From Opitutales bacterium (GTDB lineage: Bacteria; Verrucomicrobiota; Verrucomicrobiia; Opitutales; Oceanipulchritudinaceae), in NCBI GenBank assembly GCA_020831485.1, contig JAFIGG010000036.1, positions 1 through 36,705 on the forward strand: DNA of 36,705 bases. Reading direction: 5' to 3'. The notes below the pieces were generated by a model. It did no database searches. It was given only the letters and a program-made list of their open reading frames with translations, and was not told where the DNA came from. A program made the position numbers and the translations under genes. Below are positions 1 to 6,901 of the stretch, piece by piece (position 1 is the stretch's first letter; each line of letters starts with the position of its first letter).

Positions 1-112
1 GGGGGGGGGGGGCCCCCCCCCCCCCAAAGCGAATTGGGGGGCGGTGGGGCCCCCCCCCCCCCGGGGGGCGGGGGGGGGGGGGGGCCCCCCCCGCCCCCGC
101 GCGGGATCCTTG
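1..112. other. Low-quality / probable cloning-vector end sequence
   Basis: The stretch is almost entirely runs of G and C, unlike anything else in the window. Inside it are, in order, GCGAATT (from base 29), a CGGT block and a GGGATCC (bases ~103-109). The same order occurs in T7-side polylinkers of common fosmid/BAC vectors (GGGCGAATT, CGGTACC, GGGGATCC). I infer a poorly read vector-insert junction, with genuine insert starting near base 110. Any open reading frame through this part is not credible. Confidence 0.7.
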
Positions 113-126
113 GCGAGACTTCCCCT

Positions 127-1128
127 TCATGGGTTCCCCCCTTTTGCTTCGGCGCGGATGCGCTCGACCCAGGCGTAAAGCTCCGGATCGTTGGTGCGGA
201 TCGAGTCGTAGAAGGGTTGCACGCTTTGACGGAAGGGTTCGAGGTCGGGTTCGATGATTTTAACGCCGGCGTCGCGGAAGCTCTGCATCGCGATAGCCTC
301 GGCCTCCTGCCAGAGTTCGCGCTGGAGTTCGACCGATTCACCCACCACCTGTTGCAACCAGTCCCGCTCCTGCTCACTGAGCGATTCCCACAAGGGATTG
401 CTGATCACCAGCATATCGGGAATCACCGTATGTCGGTTCAAGGTGTAGTAATTACAGACTTCATAATGCCGGGTGGTGTGAAAACTCGGTGGATTGTTTT
501 CCGCACCATCCATCACCCCACCTTGAAAGGCGGTATAAAGCTCGCTGAAAGCCAGCGGTGCCGGCGAAGCTCCCATGGCGCGCATCAGGCGCATCGCCAT
601 GACGCTTTCGGTTACCCGAATGCGCAGGCCATTGAGGTCCTCCGGACTAAAGACCGGACGGTTCACGGTATAAATGCTGCGGCTGCCTGCATCGTAATAG
701 GCGATGCCCCGCACCCGGAAGGGGATGCCTGTTTTAAGCAGCTCCTGACCGACAGGCCCCAGCCAGACATCCCAACGTTGTTCGGGATCCTCGAACAGAT
801 AAGGCAGGCTGAACACCCGCATTTCCGGAATCACATTTTCCAAAGTCGCCGACGACAATTTGGAAATGCCGACCGTGCCGATCTGGGTCAGCTCGAGCAG
901 ATTCCGTTCACTGCCCAGCTGCCCTGCCGGGTAGATCTTCATGTCCAAGGCCCCATCGGACACCTCTCGCAGCCGTTCCGGCATCCAGGCCATCGCCACC
1001 GACACCGGATGCGTCTCGTGCATCGCATGCGCCAGGATCAAAGTGCGCTCAGAGTCGCCATCCGACAACCTTCCACAGCCGGAAAGCAGAATGGCCAGAC
1101 TCAGGATCAGGGGGTAAAGGAGCTTCAT
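127..1128 (-). CDS. dctP: TRAP-type dicarboxylate/uronate transporter substrate-binding lipoprotein (DctP family)
   Basis: Periplasmic receptor of a tripartite ATP-independent transporter, which captures an organic acid and delivers it to a DctQM membrane pair. The 333-residue length is normal for the family. The N-terminus is a lipoprotein signal with lipobox LSGC (Cys18). The conserved core is visible: RIRV followed by MGASPAPL, then the ELYTAFQGGVMDGAEN segment typical of DctP proteins. The start at 1128 is chosen because it begins the signal peptide; an in-frame upstream start would add nine charged residues. It follows the heparinase gene on the same strand after 242 bases, so an imported uronate or unsaturated sugar acid is plausible, but this is inferred from context. 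DctQ and DctM would lie beyond the left end. The last few codons sit close to the poor-quality end, so the exact C-terminus is less certain. Confidence 0.88.
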   Translation of the reverse strand: MKLLYPLILSLAILLSGCGRLSDGDSERTLILAHAMHETHPVSVAMAWMPERLREVSDGALDMKIYPAGQLGSERNLLELTQIGTVGISKLSSATLENVIPEMRVFSLPYLFEDPEQRWDVWLGPVGQELLKTGIPFRVRGIAYYDAGSRSIYTVNRPVFSPEDLNGLRIRVTESVMAMRLMRAMGASPAPLAFSELYTAFQGGVMDGAENNPPSFHTTRHYEVCNYYTLNRHTVIPDMLVISNPLWESLSEQERDWLQQVVGESVELQRELWQEAEAIAMQSFRDAGVKIIEPDLEPFRQSVQPFYDSIRTNDPELYAWVERIRAEAKGGNP

Positions 1129-1293
1129 CCGGCTGAAATCTTCTTCGTCGAACAAAAAGTGGTCAATACCAGATCCCGTTTTTCAGTCAAACTGTCCAGT
1201 TGGTCGATCAAAAGCAGCCCTTTGTTTCAGCATAGGGAGTGCAGGGAATTAGGAGCTCGAGTAATGGGTTAGGGAGTTTGTGGTCGAATCGAT

Positions 1294-1313
1294 TCCCGGT
1301 CTGAAGACCGGGA
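1294..1313. repeat. Short palindrome (8-bp stem, 4-nt loop)
   Basis: Perfect inverted repeat: TCCCGGTC, loop TGAA, GACCGGGA. It lies between the heparinase and dctP genes. It has the same build as the palindromes at 1350 and 6151 (G/C-rich stem, tiny loop, then a short CTAC-containing tail) but a different stem sequence. No T-run follows, so it does not look like a simple terminator. Confidence 0.6.
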
Positions 1314-1349
1314 CTACTGGCTTGGGGCGCAGGTTGGGGCGCGGATTGC

Positions 1350-1370
1350 GGCTGGTTCGGCGAACCAGCC
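1350..1370. repeat. Short palindrome (9-bp stem, 3-nt loop) at the heparinase 3' end
   Basis: Perfect inverted repeat: GGCTGGTTC, loop GGC, GAACCAGCC, followed by CTACC. It abuts the stop codon of the heparinase gene (minus strand). The core GGTTC-GGC-GAACC recurs at 6153-6169, again followed by CCTACC. It could act as an mRNA 3'-end stabiliser or be one copy of an interspersed repeat; no U-tract is present. Confidence 0.65.
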
Positions 1371-3377
1371 CTACCTTATTAGCTGCAGCTGTGGTTCGTG
1401 GCGGGTGGTGAGGAGTTTTGCGTTGAGGCGGTTGCCGTGAATGCGCCAGCCGTCGGTGAGGGGTTCGACCTGAGGTGCTGCTGGCTGAGGCGATCCGTTT
1501 ACCTGAGTTGCGGTCAGAACGGTCAGCACTTCGTGGTGGAGGGATTTATCGGAGTGCAGCTCGACAAAGGGGAAACGCTCGGGGTCATTGCCGACGTCCA
1601 ATTCAGCGGTTCGGATGCTCAGGGCTGAGCGGGCGTACACTCTGCCGTCGAGAATGGCTTTGGGTCGCAGTATGCGAAAGCGGTGTTCGCCATCGGTCTC
1701 GACCTGGGCCTGATCATCGCGGTTGTCCGGATGAAACCTTACATCCAGGGCCTGCGGCCAGTAGCGCAGACGTACTTGATCCAGAATGATCACAGTGTCG
1801 GGCTTGGCAAAGATCAGGGTGCGCAGGACTTTGAAAATATGGTAGTTGTCGATTCGATACGCTGCGCTTGCGTCACTGGTCCACCAGACAATGTGCCCGA
1901 AGTCTTCGTAGCGAAGCACATTCGCATACGAAAGGCCGTCGTTCACACCCTCTTCACCGCGGTGATACTGCTGGCCCTTGCCGCCAACCAGGACCGTATT
2001 GTGTGCCTCCGAGAGGCGCAGAACCCAGCGCGGTTGGCGCCAGTCGTAGTCGGCGCGAAAGGGATCGTTGAGCAGGCGCTCGCCGTGAATCTTGTAGATA
2101 AAGCTGTTGCGATCGGCCTGTTCGTGATTCGCCGGACCGCCACTGCGGAAGCCGAGGTAGGCGTCGCCTTTCTTCCAGCCGGTGCGGCAGAAAATCCAAT
2201 CGAGCCTGGTGTGGACATTGTCCAGGGCTGGCGAAGGCTGCTTCTCCGGCAACTCAGGTCGATACCAGAGAAAGTCCATGAAAAACAGTGGGTTTGAAAT
2301 ATGGTTGGCCATGAATTGGGCCAGTGGATTGCCAGTCTTGTTGCCAATATATGCCGGCACACAGGGATGGACCGCGCCAAAGGTATCGCCAAAGTTGAAA
2401 ATATCCGGTTCGCCCTCGGCCGTATAGCCAGCGTGGGATGCGAGGATGAAATCCAGGTAATTGTCCAGGTCGGTTTCCTTAGCCCAGTCAATGGAACCGT
2501 CGACCCGTTCATGCGGTTCGAAGAAGGTGAAGGCCCGCCGCAGGGTGTAGCCTCCATAGCTGACCGCCTCGAAGAAACTGCCGTCCTCCTTGAACAAGGT
2601 AAAGACCCGGCGAAAGCTTTCCACCGTGCGCTCGAGCCATTGTTCCGACCGACTGTCCACGCCGCGCAGAGCCAGGGCACCCAAGCCCAATCCGGAAGAT
2701 GGCGACGAGCGCAGATTATTGGCCCCAATGATCATCGGCCAGCGGCTCATATCGATGTCGTAAAAGCCCTCATGCTCGGCATCGAAGCCCCAGCCAACGA
2801 CTTCATCAATGTTATCCATCCCGTAAACCGTCCGGTAACAGGCCTCGCAAACCTTGACGGCAATCGACTCGAGGATGCGTTGATCCAGTTCCTGCGAAAG
2901 GTCCTCATACACAACCTGCCGGGCAAACAGCACAACCGTTCCCGCCCAGGAGGCCCGCTGAATTCCGAGAAGCTTGTCACCAGCCTCGCGAAAATGGTCC
3001 CAAGCCGGCCGCTCAACGAGCATTTCAAGTGCCTTGATGATGCCGTCGCGGCGCTCGCTGCTGGGGTCCACCAGTTGCACCGTCGCCATTCGACCGAGCC
3101 CCATCACCGCGTTGTTCAGGTCGGTGACGATATTGCGGGTTCGGTTGGCGTGTTGAAACAGCCCCAGCACCTCATCGACTGATTCCGCCGACCACTGCCG
3201 GTAGCGCGGTCCCAACAGAGGCGTGCGGGCGTTGTCACGAATCCGCGGCAAATCCGCCTGCGTGTAAAACAGCTCCACCTGCCCTTTCCCACCATTGCCT
3301 GCCCGCGCCGCGGTCGGCATCCCCGCCGCCAGGACCGGAGCACTTCCCAGCTTAAAAAAGTCACGCCGATTGATCAT
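1371..3377 (-). CDS. Heparinase II/III family polysaccharide lyase-like protein, Tat-exported
   Basis: Predicted uronic-acid polysaccharide lyase (or relative) of the heparinase II/III superfamily, 668 residues. The N-terminus carries a twin-arginine signal (RRDFFK followed by a hydrophobic stretch and Ala-rich cleavage region), indicating folded export to the periplasm. The N-terminal half is helical, as expected for the alpha/alpha toroid. Around residues 412-425 is the family hallmark with the HEQADRNSF segment (usually NHxHxDxNSF), starting the C-terminal beta-sheet domain; RFHPDN, FVELHSD and related strands follow. The ATG at 3377 is preferred over an in-frame GTG nine bases upstream because AAGGTG sits at ribosome-binding distance from it. 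The substrate (alginate, ulvan, glycosaminoglycan or other) cannot be read from sequence. It sits upstream of a TRAP receptor on the same strand, suggesting degradation followed by uptake of the released acid sugars. Confidence 0.85.
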   Translation of the reverse strand: MINRRDFFKLGSAPVLAAGMPTAARAGNGGKGQVELFYTQADLPRIRDNARTPLLGPRYRQWSAESVDEVLGLFQHANRTRNIVTDLNNAVMGLGRMATVQLVDPSSERRDGIIKALEMLVERPAWDHFREAGDKLLGIQRASWAGTVVLFARQVVYEDLSQELDQRILESIAVKVCEACYRTVYGMDNIDEVVGWGFDAEHEGFYDIDMSRWPMIIGANNLRSSPSSGLGLGALALRGVDSRSEQWLERTVESFRRVFTLFKEDGSFFEAVSYGGYTLRRAFTFFEPHERVDGSIDWAKETDLDNYLDFILASHAGYTAEGEPDIFNFGDTFGAVHPCVPAYIGNKTGNPLAQFMANHISNPLFFMDFLWYRPELPEKQPSPALDNVHTRLDWIFCRTGWKKGDAYLGFRSGGPANHEQADRNSFIYKIHGERLLNDPFRADYDWRQPRWVLRLSEAHNTVLVGGKGQQYHRGEEGVNDGLSYANVLRYEDFGHIVWWTSDASAAYRIDNYHIFKVLRTLIFAKPDTVIILDQVRLRYWPQALDVRFHPDNRDDQAQVETDGEHRFRILRPKAILDGRVYARSALSIRTAELDVGNDPERFPFVELHSDKSLHHEVLTVLTATQVNGSPQPAAPQVEPLTDGWRIHGNRLNAKLLTTRHEPQLQLIR

Positions 3378-3396
3378 ACCCGACACCTTAAGGTTC

Positions 3397-3415
3397 GATA
3401 CGAGCGGAGCGTATC
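3397..3415. repeat. Short palindrome upstream of the heparinase gene
   Basis: Inverted repeat GATACG / CGTATC separated by 7 bases (AGCGGAG). It lies just upstream of the heparinase start, so it could be an operator or another copy of the dispersed palindrome class. Confidence 0.4.
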
Positions 3416-3472
3416 CCCTAGAGGCTTTATGGTAAAAGCGGAGGAAACCGGAAGTTTTGCCATTTTGCGATT

Positions 3473-3503
3473 TGATCCGGCGTAGCCTAGCGAAGTCGGA
3501 TCA
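3473..3503. repeat. Inverted repeat immediately left of a duplicated segment
   Basis: Seven-base arms TGATCCG (3473-3479) and CGGATCA (3497-3503) flank a 17-base interior. The right arm ends one base before the ~78 bp segment that is repeated in front of the nitroreductase, so it may mark the recombination boundary. Confidence 0.4.
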
Positions 3504-3504
3504 T

Positions 3505-3582
3505 CCTATCCGCTCCCTAAATTTGAAAATCCCCTGAATGCATCGTATCCCTGTCGGACATGGATCCACTGACTGCAATTCT
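3505..3582 (+). repeat. Copy 1 of a ~78 bp duplication (nitroreductase upstream region plus first codons)
   Basis: Aligns with 5447-5522 at roughly 80-85% identity by eye with a few single-base indels. Shared blocks include CCTATCCGCTCC, TTTGAAAATC, CATGGAT and ACTGACTGCAATTC. In the second copy this DNA is the upstream region and start of the nitroreductase gene. Here the match ends after seven codons, and the reading frame then terminates at 3608-3610, on top of the start of the next gene. Confidence 0.8.
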
Positions 3583-3610
3583 TGAGACAGGCACACAAAC
3601 AGATGAGTAA
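3560..3610 (+). pseudogene. Nitroreductase N-terminal remnant, possible 16-codon leader ORF
   Basis: ATG at 3560 begins MDPLTAI, matching MDTLTAI of the nitroreductase at 5501, then diverges and stops at TAA 3608-3610. The ATG of the following ADP-ribosylglycohydrolase (3603) lies inside its last codons, so translation of this remnant would end next to that start. It is best read as a broken copy of the nitroreductase 5' end. Whether it now works as a coupling leader peptide is speculation. Confidence 0.55.
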
Positions 3611-4622
3611 GGTTTTTCAAAACGCGTTTCTGGGCAGTCTGGTGGCGGATGCGCTCTCCATGCCTGTTCATTGGTATTACGACACTACCGCTCTGGACCG
3701 CGATTACGGTGCAATCACGGGCTATCAGGCTCCGCGCAACCCCCATCCGGACAGCATTCTCTGGCGGAGCTCCTACCAGCCGATCAACGATCGCGGCGAA
3801 ATCCTGCATGACCAAGCCCGCTTCTGGGGGCAAAAAGGGGTGCACTACCATCAGTTTCTAGAGGCCGGGGAGAATACTCTGAATTACCAACTCGGGATAG
3901 AGCTTTACCGCTGGATCATAATGCGTGGTGGTTACAGCGAAAAGGAGTGGCTCGACCACTACATTGAAGTCATGCAGACCCCGGGCTGGCACAAAGACAC
4001 CTACGTGGAAGAAGTTCACCGAAACTTCTTTACCCATTATGCCAGGGGCAAGAAGCCGATGGATTGTTCGGTAAAGGACCTGCATATTGGCGCTCTCAGC
4101 CAGGTGCCGGCTCTCATCGCAGGCCTGGATGCGCTGGGAGACCCGGCTCCTGAAGAACTGACTGAAGTTATCAAAAGCCACGTTCGCTTGACCCATAACC
4201 ACCCTGAATCCATCGAAGCCGCTACGTTGCTCGTCCGCTTGCTCTGCGATTTGAATGAAGGTAAGCCGCTTCGGGAAAGCATCGCGAGCCGGGCGGTCAA
4301 ATGGACCGGTGCAACCACGCTGAAAGACTGGGAAAAACGGTCGGACCGGGAGGTCGTCGGAAGCAAAGTCTCAACCGCCTGTTACCTGCCAGAAGCAATG
4401 ACTGCATCCCTGCACTTCGTCTGGAAGTATGAGCAGGACTTCGCTACAGGGATTCAGGCGAATGCCCAGGTCGGTGGAGACAATTGCCATCGAGCAGCAA
4501 TTGTAGGAGGCTTGTTGGGCGGGGAACTCGGCGTCCCTGAAGACTGGCTTTTCGGGTTGAAGGCTATGGAGGCGCTGCGCTGCGATCAGGGTTTAAAACC
4601 GATTAAGGACCCGGACTTTTGA
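3603..4622 (+). CDS. ADP-ribosylglycohydrolase (DraG/ARH) family protein, divergent metal site
   Basis: Homologue of enzymes that remove ADP-ribose from proteins or small molecules, 339 residues. Family landmarks are FLGSLVADALSMPVHWYYD at the N-terminus (normally GxxxGDALGxP) and GGDNCHRAAIVGGLLGG near residues 291-307 (normally GGDTDTxAAIxGAxxGA). Active DraG/ARH enzymes bind two Mg ions with a TDD(T/S) motif and a DxD pair. Here the first position reads ENTLNYQ (residues 90-96) and the second DNCH (D293-N-C-H296), so most acidic ligands appear to be missing. The protein may use another metal arrangement, another substrate, or be non-catalytic. ATG 3603 is chosen because similarity begins there; an upstream TTG at 3582 is the alternative. 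It is preceded by a duplicated nitroreductase leader and converges on a DoxX gene only 7 bases away. Confidence 0.75.
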   Translation: MSKVFQNAFLGSLVADALSMPVHWYYDTTALDRDYGAITGYQAPRNPHPDSILWRSSYQPINDRGEILHDQARFWGQKGVHYHQFLEAGENTLNYQLGIELYRWIIMRGGYSEKEWLDHYIEVMQTPGWHKDTYVEEVHRNFFTHYARGKKPMDCSVKDLHIGALSQVPALIAGLDALGDPAPEELTEVIKSHVRLTHNHPESIEAATLLVRLLCDLNEGKPLRESIASRAVKWTGATTLKDWEKRSDREVVGSKVSTACYLPEAMTASLHFVWKYEQDFATGIQANAQVGGDNCHRAAIVGGLLGGELGVPEDWLFGLKAMEALRCDQGLKPIKDPDF

Positions 4623-4629
4623 GGCCGGG

Positions 4630-4986
4630 TTAAGTTGCAAAATTCTTTCCAAAAACGTTCACAAACAGGAGTAAATTGACGGCGCCCAGCGCTGCGGCCG
4701 GCATCATTTGGATCCAAGGGTCGCCGACCCGCCATCGGACTGCAACACCTGCAATCATTAACAAAGTCAGTCCGGCTGAGGCAATGAGTGTGAGGATTGG
4801 AAAGTAGAATCCAAGCCAAAGCCCCAGGCCTCCGAAGATTTCGAGCAATCCAACCCAGCGCCTAAAGTTAGCTAGGCCGTAGCGCTCAAATTCGGCTTTC
4901 ATTCCACCGAAACAAAGGCATGCGGTGCCATACACAAGGAATGCCAGGCCTGAGAGCGTCTGTAAAATGATAATGTGCGTTTCCAT
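4630..4986 (-). CDS. DoxX family membrane protein
   Basis: Small integral membrane protein of 118 residues with four hydrophobic helices. It has the DoxX-like order: helix 1, FERYGL loop, Gly-rich second helix (LLEIFGGLGLWLGFY), third helix with LLMIAGVAVRWRVGDP, then the fourth. DoxX-type proteins are small membrane subunits linked to quinone or thiol redox processes, but the biochemical role of this branch is not established. The start at 4986 begins right before the first membrane segment; a further upstream start would add a polar stretch. It is divergent from a second DoxX-like gene that shares the residue pattern EFxxYGL...GLxxxxGLxLxxGxxxP, so the two are probably paralogues. Confidence 0.75.
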   Translation of the reverse strand: METHIIILQTLSGLAFLVYGTACLCFGGMKAEFERYGLANFRRWVGLLEIFGGLGLWLGFYFPILTLIASAGLTLLMIAGVAVRWRVGDPWIQMMPAAALGAVNLLLFVNVFGKNFAT

Positions 4987-5016
4987 ACAGGCTAAAACGA
5001 TGATTTTGCGACAAAC

Positions 5017-5037
5017 CGATTGATTCTCTGCCAATCG
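5017..5037. promoter_or_regulatory. Inverted repeat in the divergent DoxX promoter region (candidate operator)
   Basis: CGATTG (5017-5022) and CAATCG (5032-5037) are separated by 9 bases in the 72-base gap between two divergent DoxX genes. The spacing and location fit a dimeric regulator's operator, but no regulator gene is adjacent and the arms are short. Confidence 0.35.
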
Positions 5038-5058
5038 AAAGATAGAGTCTAAAATACT

Positions 5059-5427
5059 ATGGAAATTTTAGCAATTGCCCTGCAAGTGATTGTATCACTT
5101 GGCCTCCTCAATGTCTGGATCCTGCGCTTCAACTGCAAGACGTCTTATCGGGGTGGCGAGGCCACTTCCATGCGTGAAGAATTCGCAGCCTACGGTCTAC
5201 CTGCAAGCGTCATGCTTGCCGTGGGTGGATTGAAAATCCTCTCCGCACTGGCTCTACTGGCCGGAATCTGGCTTCCGGTCGCGGTAATCCCCGCCGCGTC
5301 GGTCATAGCCTTGCTCATGATTGCAGCCATTGCCATGCATATGAAAGTGAAGGATCCGCTGGTAAAGTTCCTGCCAGCGGCTGGCGTCCTCGTGATGACT
5401 ATTGGCATTCTGGTACTCAATGCTTAA
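5059..5427 (+). CDS. DoxX-like membrane protein
   Basis: 122-residue membrane protein with four predicted helices. EEFAAYGL precedes the second helix, and the third helix (SVIALLMIAAIAMHMKVKDP) matches the corresponding part of the divergent DoxX gene. Family members are often encoded beside nitroreductases, oxidoreductases or redox regulators. Here the nitroreductase follows 73 bases downstream on the same strand. The start ATG at 5059 directly precedes the first hydrophobic helix. No clear ribosome-binding site is seen. Its function is probably in membrane redox balance, but this is inferred from the family only. Confidence 0.7.
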   Translation: MEILAIALQVIVSLGLLNVWILRFNCKTSYRGGEATSMREEFAAYGLPASVMLAVGGLKILSALALLAGIWLPVAVIPAASVIALLMIAAIAMHMKVKDPLVKFLPAAGVLVMTIGILVLNA

Positions 5428-5446
5428 AGCACTGTCTCTGTTTCAG

Positions 5447-5522
5447 CCTATCCGCTCCACAAGTTTGAAAATCCCTGAAAGCACTGTAACCCTTTCGGGC
5501 ATGGATACACTGACTGCAATTC
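5447..5522 (+). repeat. Copy 2 of the ~78 bp duplication (native context of the nitroreductase)
   Basis: Matches 3505-3582. Here the segment runs into an intact nitroreductase frame starting at 5501, so this is the likely original location of the duplicated DNA. Confidence 0.8.
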
Positions 5523-6103
5523 GCGAACGCCGTTCGATCAAACACTACGATGCCGGGCACCGGATGCCGGACGCTGAAGTCCGCAAGCTTCTGGAGCTGA
5601 CAATGCAGGCACCGACCGCCTTCAACATTCAGCACTGGCGCTTTGTGGTGGTGCAGAATCCGGAGATTCGTAAACAGATCCGGACTGTGGCCTGGGATCA
5701 GGCGCAGGTTACGGACGCCTCGCTGTTGGTGGTGCTCTGCGCCAACAAGGATGCCTGGAAGGAAGACCCGGCCCGCTACTGGAAAAACGCGCCCAAAGAA
5801 GTTCAGGACATCCTATTGCCGGCAATCGGCCAGTATTACAAAGACCGCCCTGAGGTTCAGCAGGATGAATGCATGCGTAGTTGCGGCCTCGCCGGTGCGA
5901 CCCTGATGCTGGCGGCAAAAGCCATGGGCTACGACTCCTGTCCAATGGATGGTTTTGACTTCGAGCAGGTCGGGAAAATCATTCAACTGCCCGAAAACCA
6001 CGTCATCTCCTTTATGGTCGCAATTGGCAAAGGCACCGAAAAAGCCTGGCCCAAACCTGGCCAGCTCAGCTATGGGGAAGTGGTGAAGACGGATCGGTTT
6101 TGA
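5501..6103 (+). CDS. Nitroreductase family FMN-dependent oxidoreductase
   Basis: Predicted NAD(P)H- and FMN-dependent nitroreductase, 200 residues. Such enzymes are cytosolic homodimers reducing nitro groups, quinones or flavins. Visible hallmarks are the N-terminal RERRSIKHYD FMN-phosphate-binding motif (around residues 8-17), MQAPTAFNIQHWRFVVV (around 36-52; usually APSxxNxQPWxF), and the Gly-rich MAAKAMGYDSCPMDGF segment that packs against the flavin. The frame is open further upstream, but ATG 5501 is chosen because MDTLTAIRERRSIK is where the family begins. It lies downstream of a DoxX-like gene, a common pairing. Its physiological substrate cannot be predicted. Confidence 0.88.
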   Translation: MDTLTAIRERRSIKHYDAGHRMPDAEVRKLLELTMQAPTAFNIQHWRFVVVQNPEIRKQIRTVAWDQAQVTDASLLVVLCANKDAWKEDPARYWKNAPKEVQDILLPAIGQYYKDRPEVQQDECMRSCGLAGATLMLAAKAMGYDSCPMDGFDFEQVGKIIQLPENHVISFMVAIGKGTEKAWPKPGQLSYGEVVKTDRF

Positions 6104-6113
6104 GGCTGCGAAG

Positions 6114-6127
6114 ATCGGAGATCCGAT
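6114..6127. repeat. Short palindrome downstream of the nitroreductase gene
   Basis: ATCGGA / TCCGAT with a 2-base centre, starting 10 bases after the nitroreductase stop. It may belong to the dispersed palindrome class; no T-run follows. Confidence 0.35.
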
Positions 6128-6150
6128 AGGCATTGCAAGTTACGGTGCAC

Positions 6151-6172
6151 GGCCGGTTCGGCGAACCGGGCC
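6151..6172. repeat. Short palindrome between nitroreductase and trpF
   Basis: CCGGTTC, loop GGC, GAACCGG (6153-6169) is perfect and can extend by two pairs with one bulge. It is followed by CCTACC. Core and tail match the palindrome at 1350-1370. It lies in the convergent gap between the nitroreductase and the trpF operon. Confidence 0.6.
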
Positions 6173-6262
6173 CTACCCTGTTACGGCGTAGAGCAAGGAA
6201 GCCGGAACCTGTCACGCCAACCTCGTAGGCAGCGCTCCTTTCGGCGCAGAAACTCAGCCTCC

Positions 6263-6901
6263 TTAGCTCAGAACAGCAAAAGCCTGCTTCAGCTTTTCCG
6301 GATCCTTGATACCGGGGGAGGATTCGACGCCGCTGTTGAGGTCGATGGTTTTGGCATGAGTGACTTCGAGGGCCTGGAGAATGTTATCGGGGGACAGGCC
6401 GCCGGCGAGTATCCAGTTTTTATGCTGGTGCAGGAGGGTCCAGTCCTGGAAGCGCTGCCAATTGGTGGTTTTGCCGGTGCCGCCGTGGAGATTGGGCTGG
6501 TAGCCGTCGACCAGAAGGGTATCAGCAAACTCAAGAACTTCAGGAGGGAAGGCATTCTGCTCCGGTGGAATCTTCGGCACAGCCCAGAGGCGGTCGCGTC
6601 CGACGAGTCCGCTCCAGGCGGCGATGGTGGCTATGGAGACATCCTCGGAAAAATGCATCTGGTAGAAATCAAAGCCCAGCTTGCGGGCGGCCTCCAGATC
6701 CTGAGTGGGTGTTTCCACATCGACCCGCACGCGCTTGCCCTCCGGCACATAGGTCAGCAGCTCGCGCAGTTGGGCGGCTGACACCGAACGCGGAGACTTC
6801 GGATAGACAATCATGCCAATGTAGTCGGCGCCCAGATCCAGAGCGAGGCGGATGTCTTCGATGCGGGTCATGCCGCAGACTTTGACCTTTGGCCGACTCA
6901 T
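6263..6901 (-). CDS. trpF: Phosphoribosylanthranilate isomerase
   Basis: Third step of tryptophan synthesis: Amadori rearrangement of N-(5-phosphoribosyl)anthranilate, in the cytosol. The 212 residues fit a single TIM barrel. Seen are KVCGMT with the catalytic cysteine (Cys9), GADYIGMIVYPKSPRSV, LLVDGYQP with the catalytic aspartate (Asp132), GGTGKTTNW, and the phosphate-binding loops LAGGLSPDN and DLNSGVESSPG. The start codon overlaps the hemD stop as ATGA, showing tight coupling as the last gene of DUF481-hemC-hemD-trpF. No other trp gene is present, so the tryptophan pathway appears dispersed in this genome. Confidence 0.96.
   Translation of the reverse strand: MSRPKVKVCGMTRIEDIRLALDLGADYIGMIVYPKSPRSVSAAQLRELLTYVPEGKRVRVDVETPTQDLEAARKLGFDFYQMHFSEDVSIATIAAWSGLVGRDRLWAVPKIPPEQNAFPPEVLEFADTLLVDGYQPNLHGGTGKTTNWQRFQDWTLLHQHKNWILAGGLSPDNILQALEVTHAKTIDLNSGVESSPGIKDPEKLKQAFAVLS

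Noticed and set aside
34-1272. Long plus-strand open frame antisense to dctP
   Set aside because: Starts inside the G/C homopolymer end, begins with a Gly/Pro string, and is the complement of a clear TRAP receptor.
1683-3182. Plus-strand frames opposite the heparinase gene
   Set aside because: Lie wholly over a well-motifed lyase gene and contain no recognisable domain.
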